Source of the DNA: Candidatus Roizmanbacteria bacterium | Lineage (GTDB): Bacteria > Patescibacteriota > Microgenomatia > UBA1406 > GWC2-37-13 | Length of the DNA stretch: 64,000 nt | Assembly: GCA_012798265.1 (NCBI GenBank) | Contig: JAAZNM010000001.1 | Span: 124,001-188,000, forward strand | Direction: 5' to 3' | Shown here: piece by piece, positions 49,568 through 59,972 of the stretch | How the letters are laid out: each line of letters opens with the position of its first letter | How positions within the stretch are numbered: position 1 is the first letter of the stretch | Made by a program: the position numbers and the translations under genes | The notes under the pieces: model-generated | Seen by the model: only the letters and a program-made list of their open reading frames with translations | Told to the model about the DNA's origin: nothing | Database searches by the model: none

Positions 49568-50260
49568 ATGATCATTAATCCCAATATCGCCATTATCGAA
49601 GCTCTTCCGGGAGTCGGAGGAGACGAATCAAAGCTTTGGATGAAAACTTTGCTGCTTTCCTACATAAAATTCAGCCAGAAAAAAGGTTTTAAATTCATAT
49701 ATCTTGACGAGAATACCGTAAGGATCTCCGGCGAAAGCGCCTTTAGTTTTTTCAAAAAGGAAACCGGCGTCCATCGCGTGCAGAGAATACCGTCGACCGA
49801 AAGAAAAGGTCGTATCCACACCTCAACCTGCATTATCGTCGTTATTCCCCAGATTGTTCAGTCCGACATAAAACTGAATCAGAGCGATCTCCAATGGCAG
49901 TTCTTTCGGTCGGGTGGACACGGAGGACAAAATGTCAACAAGGTGTCAACTGCCGTCCGCCTCACCCACAGACCGACCGGCATTGTCGTCACCGCCAGTC
50001 GGGAGAGGTATCAGGAAGCCAACCGGAAGATCGCCCTTGAACTTTTGTTGGGAAAACTTTATCAGCTTGAGGAAGAAAGGAAAAAAGGAGCGGTCTATTC
50101 TTACGTGAAGGATGTCGGCAGCGCTGACCGTGCCGAAAAAATCCGTACTTACAATTTTCCCCAAAACCGCCTGACCGACCACCGGATCGGAAAAAGTTAT
50201 CATAATTTGGAAGACATCATCGAAGAGGGTAAGTGGGATAAGGTATTGGGACAAGGATAA
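49568..50260 (+). CDS. prfA: RF1-like class I release factor lacking domain 1
   Basis: The 230-residue protein begins inside what would be domain 2 of RF1 (ALPGVGGDESKLWMKTLL). The codon-recognition region RVQRIPSTERKGRIHTS has PST where RF1 has PAT, not the SPF of RF2, so UAA/UAG recognition is expected. Domain 3 has the peptidyl-hydrolysis motif in FRSGGHGGQNVNKVST. The N-terminal roughly 105 residues (domain 1) are missing and not found in any frame of the short upstream gap. rpmE directly downstream is the usual neighbour of prfA, which argues that this is the cell's RF1 gene. Confidence 0.85.
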   Translation: MIINPNIAIIEALPGVGGDESKLWMKTLLLSYIKFSQKKGFKFIYLDENTVRISGESAFSFFKKETGVHRVQRIPSTERKGRIHTSTCIIVVIPQIVQSDIKLNQSDLQWQFFRSGGHGGQNVNKVSTAVRLTHRPTGIVVTASRERYQEANRKIALELLLGKLYQLEEERKKGAVYSYVKDVGSADRAEKIRTYNFPQNRLTDHRIGKSYHNLEDIIEEGKWDKVLGQG

Positions 50261-50280
50261 TTTTTCAGTTAAATTAAAAA

Positions 50281-50308
50281 TTGAAAATTTTTTCGGGTAT
50301 GTTATAAT
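50281..50308 (+). promoter_or_regulatory. Promoter of rpmE
   Basis: TTGAAA (50281-50286), 16-nt spacer, TATAAT (50303-50308). The ATG at 50318 is 9 nt downstream. Confidence 0.6.
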
Positions 50309-50317
50309 GTTATTTCT

Positions 50318-50617
50318 ATGAAAAAATCGATCCATCCGGCTTATAATGAAGATACGCGAGTCGTCTGCGCCTGCGGCAACACCTTTACCACCGGATCGGT
50401 AAAAAAAACCATTACCGTCGAAGTTTGCTACAAATGTCATCCGTTTTATACAGGAGAACACCGCTATCTTGATATTAAAGGCCGCGTAGATCGTTTCCAA
50501 AAAAAACAGGAAGCGGCTAAGAAATATCAGGCGACCAGAGCCAACAAAAAGGCCAAAAACCAAGAAAAGTCAGAACTGAGACCAAAAAGTTTAAAAGAGT
50601 TGCTAGGAGAAACATAA
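50318..50617 (+). CDS. rpmE: 50S ribosomal protein bL31
   Basis: [21 protein letters not shown] and [19 protein letters not shown] match bL31 with zinc ligands CxC and CxxC. The 99-residue length includes a basic, Lys/Gln-rich C-terminal extension of about 35 residues. Confidence 0.95.
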   Translation: MKKSIHPAYNEDTRVVCACGNTFTTGSVKKTITVEVCYKCHPFYTGEHRYLDIKGRVDRFQKKQEAAKKYQATRANKKAKNQEKSELRPKSLKELLGET

Positions 50618-50628
50618 TCTGATATAAT
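50600..50628 (+). promoter_or_regulatory. Promoter of rplJ-rplL
   Basis: TTGCTA (50600-50605), 17-nt spacer, TATAAT (50623-50628). It overlaps the 3' end of rpmE. Confidence 0.65.
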
Positions 50629-50634
50629 TTTTTA

Positions 50635-50726
50635 TTCCCAAGAGTTTAAGGTTAACCGCGTATCAAAACGTCGGTTATTAAAATTTCCTAAACAATCCAC
50701 CTATTACGGCGGAAGGGAAAAAACAT
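50635..50726 (+). promoter_or_regulatory. Probable L10 leader
   Basis: This roughly 92-nt leader is long compared with other genes here. It contains a hairpin TAACCGCG (50653-50660) with CG-bulge-CGGTTA (50669-50677). In many bacteria the L10(L12)4 complex binds a leader at this place and represses its own mRNA. I judge by position and a stem of the right kind; a covariance search was not possible. Confidence 0.45.
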
Positions 50727-51263
50727 ATGGCTAGTCAAAAAAAAATAGATCTGGTTGAAAAAATTACCAACAATCTTCAGGACAAACAAAATTTTATCCT
50801 ACTCAAGTTTGAAAAAACCAATCATCAGACGCTTGAAGGTCTGCGACGGAATCTTAAAAAAAACAGCTCCTCGCTTGACGTGCTGAAAAATAGTCTTTTT
50901 GAAAAGGCGATCAACAAATTATCGAGCGGCAACAAGACTTTTATCCAGCTTAGGAAGAAATTCTTTCCGTTGAAAAATTCCAGTGCCGTCATGTTTCTCG
51001 GAAAAGAATGGAACCAGGGCCTAAGCTCATTTTATCAATTTGCCCAGAAAGAAAAGACTCTCGGTTTCAAGTTCTCTTTTCTCGACGGTCAGCTTTATGA
51101 CCAGAACGAAACCGAAAGAATCGCCAAACTACCCGGCAAAGACCAGCTTATCGGAAAAATCATCGGCAGTTTCAAAAATCCGAGCCAAAGATTGGTTTAT
51201 TCAATGAAATACAACATGATGAAGATGGCGATGATATTGGATCAAAAATCTAAAAAACAATAA
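50727..51263 (+). CDS. rplJ: 50S ribosomal protein uL10
   Basis: A 178-residue protein forming the base of the L7/L12 stalk. NFILLKFEKTNHQTLEGLRR and LDVLKNSLFEKAINKL match the rRNA-binding domain; the C-terminal helix MKYNMMKMAMILDQ binds L12 dimers. Directly upstream of rplL. GGAAGGG lies 9 nt before the start and may act as a weak Shine-Dalgarno. Confidence 0.92.
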   Translation: MASQKKIDLVEKITNNLQDKQNFILLKFEKTNHQTLEGLRRNLKKNSSSLDVLKNSLFEKAINKLSSGNKTFIQLRKKFFPLKNSSAVMFLGKEWNQGLSSFYQFAQKEKTLGFKFSFLDGQLYDQNETERIAKLPGKDQLIGKIIGSFKNPSQRLVYSMKYNMMKMAMILDQKSKKQ

Positions 51264-51284
51264 TTTGTAATTTATTGCATGAGG

Positions 51285-51291
51285 GGAGGTG
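51285..51291 (+). promoter_or_regulatory. Strong Shine-Dalgarno of rplL
   Basis: GGAGGTG lies 6 nt before the ATG at 51298, as fits a protein made in four or more copies per L10 from the same mRNA. Confidence 0.75.
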
Positions 51292-51297
51292 ATACAC

Positions 51298-51693
51298 ATG
51301 TCAGAAATAAAACTATCAGAAAAACTGGAAAAAATCGCTAAAGATATCGAAGGATTGACCGTTATTGAAATGGCCGACCTGGCCAAATATCTTGAGGAAA
51401 AATTCGGAGTTTCCGCTATGCCGGCAGTCGCTGCCGCAGCCGCTCCTGTAGCAGGAGCCGCCGCTCCCGCCGAAGAAAAATCAACCTTTACGGTTGTACT
51501 GTCAAACGCCGGGGCTAACAAACTCAATGTTATCAAAGCGGTAAGGGAAATTCTTCCGAACCTAGGTCTTATGGAAGCTAAAAAATTAGTTGAATCGGCT
51601 CCAAAAGACATTTTGGTCGATGCCAAAAAAGAGGCAGCTGAAGAAGCCAAGAAAAAACTCGAAGGGGCTGGAGCCAAGGTTGAGATGAAATAA
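51298..51693 (+). CDS. rplL: 50S ribosomal protein bL12
   Basis: The 131-residue protein has the dimerisation N-terminus ([20 protein letters not shown]), an Ala-rich hinge (residues about 42-60) and the factor-binding domain [21 protein letters not shown] choose the ATG at 51298 because of the Shine-Dalgarno; a GTG three codons earlier overlaps it. Confidence 0.96.
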   Translation: MSEIKLSEKLEKIAKDIEGLTVIEMADLAKYLEEKFGVSAMPAVAAAAAPVAGAAAPAEEKSTFTVVLSNAGANKLNVIKAVREILPNLGLMEAKKLVESAPKDILVDAKKEAAEEAKKKLEGAGAKVEMK

Positions 51694-53634
<1,941 letters not shown>

Positions 53635-53688
53635 TCAAATCACAAACACTATGAAAAAGTTAAAAATTAGAATTTAAAAATCAAAATT

Positions 53689-53757
53689 ACAAGTTAAAAT
53701 TAAAAAGTTTTAACTTTTGAGTTGTGCTTTTGAACTTTGAATTTTGAGTTTTGAATT
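53689..53757. repeat. AT-rich dispersed intergenic repeat, copy B
   Basis: It aligns with copy A at 20856-20925. It contains a 9-bp perfect hairpin AAGTTAAAA (53691-53699) with TTTTAACTT (53708-53716), which may also end gyrB transcripts. The whole gap 53635-53809 has the same low-complexity text. Confidence 0.6.
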
Positions 53758-53809
53758 TCATTTGTTGTTTTGTTATTTGTAATTTGAATTTATAAATTAA
53801 TTCAAAAAT

Positions 53810-54322
53810 ATGGACACAAAAAAACTTTCCGCCGGCAAAAATCCGCCGGAAGAGATCAATGTTTTCGTCGAAATTCCCCAGGGTTCGTCTATAAAGTATG
53901 AGCTTGATAAGGAAAGCGGCGTCGTTATGGTCGACCGTTTTAATTTCACGGCCATGTTTTATCCTTTTAATTATGGCTTTATTCCGAAAACCCAATCACA
54001 AGACGGCGATCCGACCGATGTTCTGGTTATTTCCAGTTATTCTGTTGCCCCCGGTACCGTTATCCCGAGCCGTCCCATCGGCATGCTCGAGATGGAAGAT
54101 GAGGCCGGCATAGATACGAAAATCATTGCCGTACCGACCAAAAAGGTTGATCCTTTTTTCAAGAATATTGAAGATATCGCCGATCTTGACGGAACTACCA
54201 AAGATAAGATCAAACATTTTTTCGATCATTATAAAGAACTTGAACCGGGCAAATGGGTAAAAACAAAAAACTTTTTAGGCAAAGAACAAGCAATAAAAGA
54301 GATTGAAAAATCAATTAAATAA
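53810..54322 (+). CDS. ppa: Inorganic pyrophosphatase, family I
   Basis: The 170-residue Mg-dependent enzyme has [41 protein letters not shown] (metal Asp cluster near residue 65-70), and [15 protein letters not shown]. It pulls biosynthetic reactions forward by removing PPi. Standard size. Confidence 0.97.
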   Translation: MDTKKLSAGKNPPEEINVFVEIPQGSSIKYELDKESGVVMVDRFNFTAMFYPFNYGFIPKTQSQDGDPTDVLVISSYSVAPGTVIPSRPIGMLEMEDEAGIDTKIIAVPTKKVDPFFKNIEDIADLDGTTKDKIKHFFDHYKELEPGKWVKTKNFLGKEQAIKEIEKSIK

Positions 54323-54447
54323 AATGTCGTTTATGGTTTGTTATCATATTTTTTAAGCTTCGTGGGACCCCACAAGCCCCCAAAGTCGCAAAAAATATTT
54401 AACCTCACCATAAATAAAATTATAAAAAATTAAAATGTTTTTTAGTT

Positions 54448-56961
54448 ATGGATGCAGCTGATTTAAGGAAAAACGTCCAATCTACCGAGATTACCGCCGA
54501 GATGAAGCGGGCTTATCTTGACTATGCCATGTCGGTTATCGTCTCCCGCGCCCTTCCTGACGTCAGGGACGGTCTTAAGCCGGTTCACCGCCGAATTCTG
54601 TATGCCATGTACAAAATGGGGTTGTCGGCCGGAGGCAGATTTTCCAAATCGGCCAAAGTCGTCGGCGAGGTCTTGGGTAAATACCATCCTCACGGAGATG
54701 CGGCGGTATACGATGCCCTGGCCCGTATGGCTCAGGAGTTCTCCATGCGATATCCGCTTATCAAGGGTCAGGGTAATTTTGGATCGGTTGACGGTGATCC
54801 GCCGGCTGCCATGCGTTATACCGAGGTAAAGCTTACCAGGGTAGCCGAAGAGATGCTTTTTGACATAGAAAAAGAAACGGTTCCCTGGATTGATAACTTT
54901 GACGCTTCGTTAAAAGAACCGGTCTATCTGCCGGCCAAGCTTCCCAACTTGCTTCTTATGGGAGCCGAAGGTATCGCCGTCGGTATGGCGACAAAAATTC
55001 CTCCCCACAATCTGACCGAGGTAATTGAGGCTTTGTTCCTTATGATCGATAAGGCAAAAATTGTCGACAATAAAGCTTTAAATACCTCTCCGACCGCCTT
55101 TTCCCAGAACCTGAACTTCGACATATCGATAGAGGAGTTACTTCCCGTCGTCAAAGGTCCGGACTTTCCGACAGGCGGCATCATCTACGGGGCAAACGAC
55201 ATCAAACTCGCCTATACCACCGGCCGGGGATCGATGATAGTCAGGGCCAAAATCGAAGACGAGGATATGGGTAAGGGTAAAACGGCCATTATCGTAAAGG
55301 AACTGCCTTACCAGGTCAATAAGGCGTCTCTTGTCGAAAAAATCGCCAAACTGGTCGCCGACAAAAAAATCGTCGGCATATCCGACCTGCGTGACGAGTC
55401 CGATCGCGACGGCATTAGGGTAGTCATCGAACTTAAACGCGACGCCTCCTACAAAAAAGTCTTGAACAACCTTTTCAAATACACCGAACTCCAGACTTCG
55501 TTCCCCATGAACATGGTGGCATTGGTTGACGGTGTCCCCCAGACGCTTTCCTTAAAATCGGTTCTTGAATACTACCTGAAACACCGTATCGAAGTTATTT
55601 ACAAAAGATCCGAATACGAACTGGCCCAGGCCAAACACCGGGCCCATATCCTTGAAGGATATCTTATTGCCTTGGACAACATAGATGAAGTAATCGAGAT
55701 TATCAAAAAATCAAAAGACGAGGCGGAAGCAAAGACAAAGTTAATGAAAAAGTTCGGTCTGTCCGATATCCAATCCCAAGCTATCCTTGACATGCAACTT
55801 AAACGATTGACCGGTCTGGAACGGGAGAAGATCGAAGACGATCTGGCTCTTCTTAAAGAAACCATCGCTTATCTTGAATCCCTTCTTAAAGACGTCATGA
55901 AAATCCTCAAGGTCGTTAAAGACGAACTGAAGTTCATCGTCGAAAAATACGGCGACAAAAGAAAAACCCAGGTCATAAAATCAAAACCCGGGGAAATCAC
56001 CGACGAACAGCTTATTGAAAACAAAGAAGTGATTGTCGTTCTTACCAAAGAAGGTTATATCAAACAAGTTCCCCGCGAAACATTCAGGGTCCAAAACCGC
56101 GGCGGCAAGGGCGTTTCCGGTATCGAAACCAAAGAAACGGATAACGTCTACTATATCACAACCGCCATGACCCACGATTACATGCTTTTTTTTAGCAACC
56201 AAGGTCGGGTCTTCCAGACACGCGTCTGGGATGTTCCTCAAGGCTCACGCACCTCCAAAGGCAAAGCCGTTATCAACCTGATTCCTCTTCGCCCCGAAGA
56301 AAAAATTACCTCGATCCTCACCTACCAGAAAGAGGAGGAGAATAAACTGTCGGGCTACTTCATCCTTATGTGTACTAAAAACGGCACCGTCAAAAAAACC
56401 CTTTTTACCGAATACGCCAACATCAGGACCAACGGCATCATTGCCATAAAACTAGAAACGGGCGATGAACTCCTTTGGGTCAAAATATCAGATGGCAAAA
56501 AAAACGTTATCCTTTCTTCGAAACTCGGTAAAGCGATCGTTTTCAAGGAAAAGGAAATAAGACCGACAGGTCGGTCTTCGATCGGCGTTCGGGGTATTGA
56601 TCTTGAAGAAAGCGATCACCTGGTGACGGCCGACGTCTTCGGCGACAACGAATTTTCAAAAAATATCCTTGTCATTACCGAAAGAGGTGTCGGTAAAAAA
56701 ACCAAACTTTCCTTTTTCCGGGGACAGCACCGGGCGGGAAAAGGCGTCAAGATAGGTACGGTCGACAAAAAAACCGGGCCGATCAGCTTTGCCCAGATCG
56801 TCAATGAAAACGATACCACGGTGATCATAACCAGCATCAAAGGCCAAGTGGTCAAAATCGATCTTAAATCGATCCCTTCCCGTTCAAGATCGGCTAAAGG
56901 CGTCATCCTGATGCGCTTTTCCCAGAAGGATGATCGGGTTGTTTCAGCGACCTTCGTGTGA
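54448..56961 (+). CDS. gyrA: DNA gyrase subunit A
   Basis: The 837-residue subunit has the breakage-reunion domain with the catalytic Tyr in [12 protein letters not shown] (about 127) and [20 protein letters not shown]. The residue at E. coli position 83 is Ala, not Ser, which tends to go with lower quinolone sensitivity. The C-terminal domain has six-blade beta-pinwheel repeats and the GyrA box-like [14 protein letters not shown]. The 125-base gap upstream holds a hairpin GCTT-c-GTGG/CCACAAGC (around 54357-54377) of unknown purpose. Confidence 0.97.
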   Translation: MDAADLRKNVQSTEITAEMKRAYLDYAMSVIVSRALPDVRDGLKPVHRRILYAMYKMGLSAGGRFSKSAKVVGEVLGKYHPHGDAAVYDALARMAQEFSMRYPLIKGQGNFGSVDGDPPAAMRYTEVKLTRVAEEMLFDIEKETVPWIDNFDASLKEPVYLPAKLPNLLLMGAEGIAVGMATKIPPHNLTEVIEALFLMIDKAKIVDNKALNTSPTAFSQNLNFDISIEELLPVVKGPDFPTGGIIYGANDIKLAYTTGRGSMIVRAKIEDEDMGKGKTAIIVKELPYQVNKASLVEKIAKLVADKKIVGISDLRDESDRDGIRVVIELKRDASYKKVLNNLFKYTELQTSFPMNMVALVDGVPQTLSLKSVLEYYLKHRIEVIYKRSEYELAQAKHRAHILEGYLIALDNIDEVIEIIKKSKDEAEAKTKLMKKFGLSDIQSQAILDMQLKRLTGLEREKIEDDLALLKETIAYLESLLKDVMKILKVVKDELKFIVEKYGDKRKTQVIKSKPGEITDEQLIENKEVIVVLTKEGYIKQVPRETFRVQNRGGKGVSGIETKETDNVYYITTAMTHDYMLFFSNQGRVFQTRVWDVPQGSRTSKGKAVINLIPLRPEEKITSILTYQKEEENKLSGYFILMCTKNGTVKKTLFTEYANIRTNGIIAIKLETGDELLWVKISDGKKNVILSSKLGKAIVFKEKEIRPTGRSSIGVRGIDLEESDHLVTADVFGDNEFSKNILVITERGVGKKTKLSFFRGQHRAGKGVKIGTVDKKTGPISFAQIVNENDTTVIITSIKGQVVKIDLKSIPSRSRSAKGVILMRFSQKDDRVVSATFV

Positions 56962-56967
56962 TAAAAT
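56962..56967 (+). promoter_or_regulatory. -10 box, leaderless start of folD
   Basis: TAAAAT ends 7 nt before the ATG at 56975 and overlaps the end of gyrA. Confidence 0.5.
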
Positions 56968-56974
56968 ATAACCA

Positions 56975-57841
56975 ATGGAAATTTCGGGGAAAAAAATTGC
57001 CGAACTGATGCAAAAAGAACTCCGAAAAGAAGTAGTTAAGCTTAAAAAAAAGAAAAAAAACCTTCAGCTGACTACTTTTCTCATAGGTCAATCGACTGAC
57101 CAGCTTTCGTTTGTCAAAATCAAAGCTAAGGTTGCCAAAGAACTTGGCATATCCTTTCAACTTATACATTTGAAAGAAATTCCGCTTTTCGAAGAGTTTA
57201 TGCACAAACTGAAAAGCGCCTCCCAATCGGACCAAGTTACCGGCATCATTATCCAGCAACCGCTCCCGGCCCAGCTTTCGACCGAAAGCATCTATAACTA
57301 CATTCCGCTGGAAAAAGAGATTGAAGGCCACAAATACAAATCTCCTTTTTTTTCTCCGATAGGGCTTGCCGTAATGACTATCCTAAAAAACATTTATATT
57401 AAAGGCCGTTCGGGAAGCGATGTTTTTTTCAATCCGAAAAAGGATCGCCTGTTGTTCAAAAAAATTTTTCACAGCAAAAAAGTAGTCCTTATCGGACGGG
57501 GAATAACCGGCGGGGCTCCGGTCGGCCATACTTTGACAGAATTCAAAGTGAACTACATCGCCATCAACTCAAAAACGCCGGAACCGGAAACATATCTTAA
57601 AGAAGCCGATGTGATTATTTCCTGTGTCGGTAAAAAAGTCATCTTTCCTGAGATGCTAAAACCCCAGGTCGTTCTTATCAACGTCGGTCTCCGTCGGGAG
57701 AAAAACCGTCTGTTGGGCGACTACGACGAAAAAGAGATTAAGGACATCGCTTCTTTTTATACGCCGACACCGGGAGGAATCGGTCCGATCGACGTCCTGT
57801 ATCTTTACAATAATCTGATTGAGGCAGCCAAACTGCAATAA
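56975..57841 (+). CDS. folD: FolD, methylenetetrahydrofolate dehydrogenase/cyclohydrolase, divergent
   Basis: The 288-residue protein matches FolD in VTGIIIQQPLPAQL, KVVLIGRGITGGAPVGHTL (NADP site), ADVIISCVGKK and YTPTPGGIGPIDVLYL. The catalytic Lys is kept in SFVKIKAK, but the neighbouring Tyr is Phe, DVDG reads EIEG, and PCTP reads FFSP. It therefore has the fold but a changed active site; activity is likely but the balance of the two reactions may differ. Confidence 0.87.
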   Translation: MEISGKKIAELMQKELRKEVVKLKKKKKNLQLTTFLIGQSTDQLSFVKIKAKVAKELGISFQLIHLKEIPLFEEFMHKLKSASQSDQVTGIIIQQPLPAQLSTESIYNYIPLEKEIEGHKYKSPFFSPIGLAVMTILKNIYIKGRSGSDVFFNPKKDRLLFKKIFHSKKVVLIGRGITGGAPVGHTLTEFKVNYIAINSKTPEPETYLKEADVIISCVGKKVIFPEMLKPQVVLINVGLRREKNRLLGDYDEKEIKDIASFYTPTPGGIGPIDVLYLYNNLIEAAKLQ

Positions 57842-57848
57842 ACCCCGT

Positions 57849-58790
57849 ATGAAAATGATCATTATCACCGGTCAAACCGCCACCGGGAAAACCGATCTCG
57901 CCCGACAATACTGTCAAAAATACAATGGCGAAATCGTCAACTTCGACAGTCGTCAGATCTATAAAAACTTGGACATAATAACCGGTAAGGATATTTATGG
58001 CAAGTTTACTTCCGTCAAAAAGTCGGACGGTTTTGATATCGGCTATTATCCGACTGAATTAAAAAATTTAAACTTGAAACTTAATATTAACTCATGGCTT
58101 TACGACATCGTTGCTCCCAATCAGTATTTTTCTTCTTTTGATTATCAACGGATCGCCCTGCCCCTGATAAGGCATATCGTCGAATCCGGAAAAACACCGA
58201 TTTTGGTCGGCGGCACTTATTTTTATATCTATCATCTTCTTTACCATATCGAAACGGAGAATATCAAGCCCGACTGGGCTCTTAGGCAGAATCTTGTCAA
58301 AAAGTCGGTCAAGGATCTGCAGATGATCTTAAGCGGCTTTATCAACCAACCTCAGGCAGGCTTAAATAACAGCGACTTTCAGAATCCACAAAGGCTGATA
58401 CGCAAGATAGAGATCGCCAGATCCTCCGGATTAGAAAAAAAACCATCCCTTAGTTTTTCTTTGAAAGATTATTTCAAAAATATCGACATCGATTTTATCG
58501 GGATTAAGTTCAAAAACAAAAATAGGTTGACAAAGACCATTACCGAACGGGTAAAAAAAAGAATAGGGCAGGGTGCCTTCGACGAAGTCGAAAACCTGCT
58601 TAAAAAAGGATTTGAAAAAAACGACCCTGGTTTAAAAACCATCGGTTACCGGCAAATAATCCTTTATCTTGAAGGAAAGATATCGAAACGGGAAGCGATA
58701 GAACTTTGGATAACCAAGGAAATCCAGTATGCCAAAAGACAGTTGACTTTTATGAAAAGAGACGCGAATATTAAGTGGAGGGAAATATAA
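57849..58790 (+). CDS. miaA: tRNA dimethylallyltransferase
   Basis: Adds dimethylallyl to A37 of tRNAs reading UNN codons. IIITGQTATGKTDLAR (P-loop), VNFDSRQIYKNLDIITGKD, LVGGTYFYIY and TKEIQYAKRQLTFMKRD match the family. The start at 57849 is two codons before the conserved strand; an upstream TTG in folD is in frame. Dimethylallyl diphosphate synthesis genes are not in the window, and dxr is missing at its usual place near rseP. Confidence 0.93.
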   Translation: MKMIIITGQTATGKTDLARQYCQKYNGEIVNFDSRQIYKNLDIITGKDIYGKFTSVKKSDGFDIGYYPTELKNLNLKLNINSWLYDIVAPNQYFSSFDYQRIALPLIRHIVESGKTPILVGGTYFYIYHLLYHIETENIKPDWALRQNLVKKSVKDLQMILSGFINQPQAGLNNSDFQNPQRLIRKIEIARSSGLEKKPSLSFSLKDYFKNIDIDFIGIKFKNKNRLTKTITERVKKRIGQGAFDEVENLLKKGFEKNDPGLKTIGYRQIILYLEGKISKREAIELWITKEIQYAKRQLTFMKRDANIKWREI

Positions 58791-58803
58791 TTTTATAAAC
58801 CTC

Positions 58804-58832
58804 GGCGACCTCGCAGGTCGACCTGCGAGGTC
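58804..58832. repeat. GC-rich palindromic repeat
   Basis: A 29-bp copy: GGC then a perfect 26-bp palindrome centred on GTCGAC, made of GACCT-CGC-AGGTC and GACCT-GCG-AGGTC. Each half is also a small hairpin. It lies between miaA and glf. Confidence 0.75.
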
Positions 58833-58848
58833 ATCACTCTTAAAAATT

Positions 58849-59952
58849 ATGTTTAATGTTGTTATCATCGGAGCCGGTATAACCGGAGCTACCTTAGCCG
58901 AACGTCTCGCCGCAATTGGCAAAAAGGTTCTGATTATTGAAAAAAGAAATCATATTGGAGGTAACTGTTTCGATTATTATGACGGATCCGGTATTCTCGT
59001 CCCCAAATACGGACCCCATTTTTTTCATACCGATAATGAACGGGTTTGGAATTATGTTGGTCGCTTTACCGACTGGCATCCTTATGAACATAGGGTTTTG
59101 GCCTATGTTGACAAAAAATTTGTCCCCGTACCCGTCAATATAAACACCGTCAACCTTGTTTGCGGCGAAAACATAAAAAACGAACTCGAGATGAAGATCT
59201 GGCTTAAAAATAATGCCGAAAAGATTACTTCTCCGACAAACAGCGAAGAGTTGGCTCTAAGCCGGGTTGGAAAGAAGCTTTACGAAAAGATATTCAAAGG
59301 CTACACGGAAAAACAATGGGACAAAAAAGCCAAAGATCTTTCCCCATCGGTCATCGGACGCATACCGGTAAAGACCAATTTTGATGACCGGTATTTTTCC
59401 GACCGCTATCAAGCTATGCCTAAGGACGGATATACAACCATCTTTAAAAACATGCTCAAATCGAAAAATATCGTCGTCAGACTGAAAACCGATTTTCTCA
59501 AAATACGTAACCGGATAAAAAAACACCAACTGTTTATTTTCACCGGTCCGATCGATCGTTATTTTGGCTATCGTTTCGGACCTTTGGAATACCGGTCGCT
59601 AAAGTTTCGTTATCAGACCTTGGATAAAGAGTTTTATCAATCGAAAGCTCAGATCAACTATCCCAACGACAACAAATTCACCAGGATTACCGAACCGAAA
59701 CACTCGACCGGACAAAAAAGTCCGATTACAACCATAATCCGTGAATATCCTGTCTGGGGAAATACTCCCTACTATCCTGTCCCGTCAGAAAAAAACCACA
59801 AGATATACCGGGAATACGAAAAAGAAGCATTAAGACTAGAAGAAAAAGGCATTTATTTTGCCGGACGACTGGCCAACTATAAGTATTTCAATATGGATCA
59901 AGCTTTCAAAAACGCCCTGGATTTGTTTGACAAAATCAATAAAAAAATTTAA
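58849..59952 (+). CDS. glf: UDP-galactopyranose mutase
   Basis: A 367-residue flavoprotein making UDP-galactofuranose for surface glycans. FNVVIIGAGITGATLAERLA (FAD motif), EKRNHIGGNCFDYY, YGPHFFHTDNERVWNYV, GYTEKQWDKKAKDLSPSV and the C-terminal GIYFAGRLANYKYFNMDQA are classic. With galU it points to a galactofuranose-containing envelope polymer. Confidence 0.97.
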   Translation: MFNVVIIGAGITGATLAERLAAIGKKVLIIEKRNHIGGNCFDYYDGSGILVPKYGPHFFHTDNERVWNYVGRFTDWHPYEHRVLAYVDKKFVPVPVNINTVNLVCGENIKNELEMKIWLKNNAEKITSPTNSEELALSRVGKKLYEKIFKGYTEKQWDKKAKDLSPSVIGRIPVKTNFDDRYFSDRYQAMPKDGYTTIFKNMLKSKNIVVRLKTDFLKIRNRIKKHQLFIFTGPIDRYFGYRFGPLEYRSLKFRYQTLDKEFYQSKAQINYPNDNKFTRITEPKHSTGQKSPITTIIREYPVWGNTPYYPVPSEKNHKIYREYEKEALRLEEKGIYFAGRLANYKYFNMDQAFKNALDLFDKINKKI

Positions 59953-59972
59953 ATTTAAATTTTTAATCAACT

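Noticed and set aside
54324-54377. Ten-codon ORF followed by a hairpin upstream of gyrA as a third attenuator
   Set aside because: The hairpin has no T-run, no promoter is clear before the ORF, and the peptide has no codon bias that makes sense.
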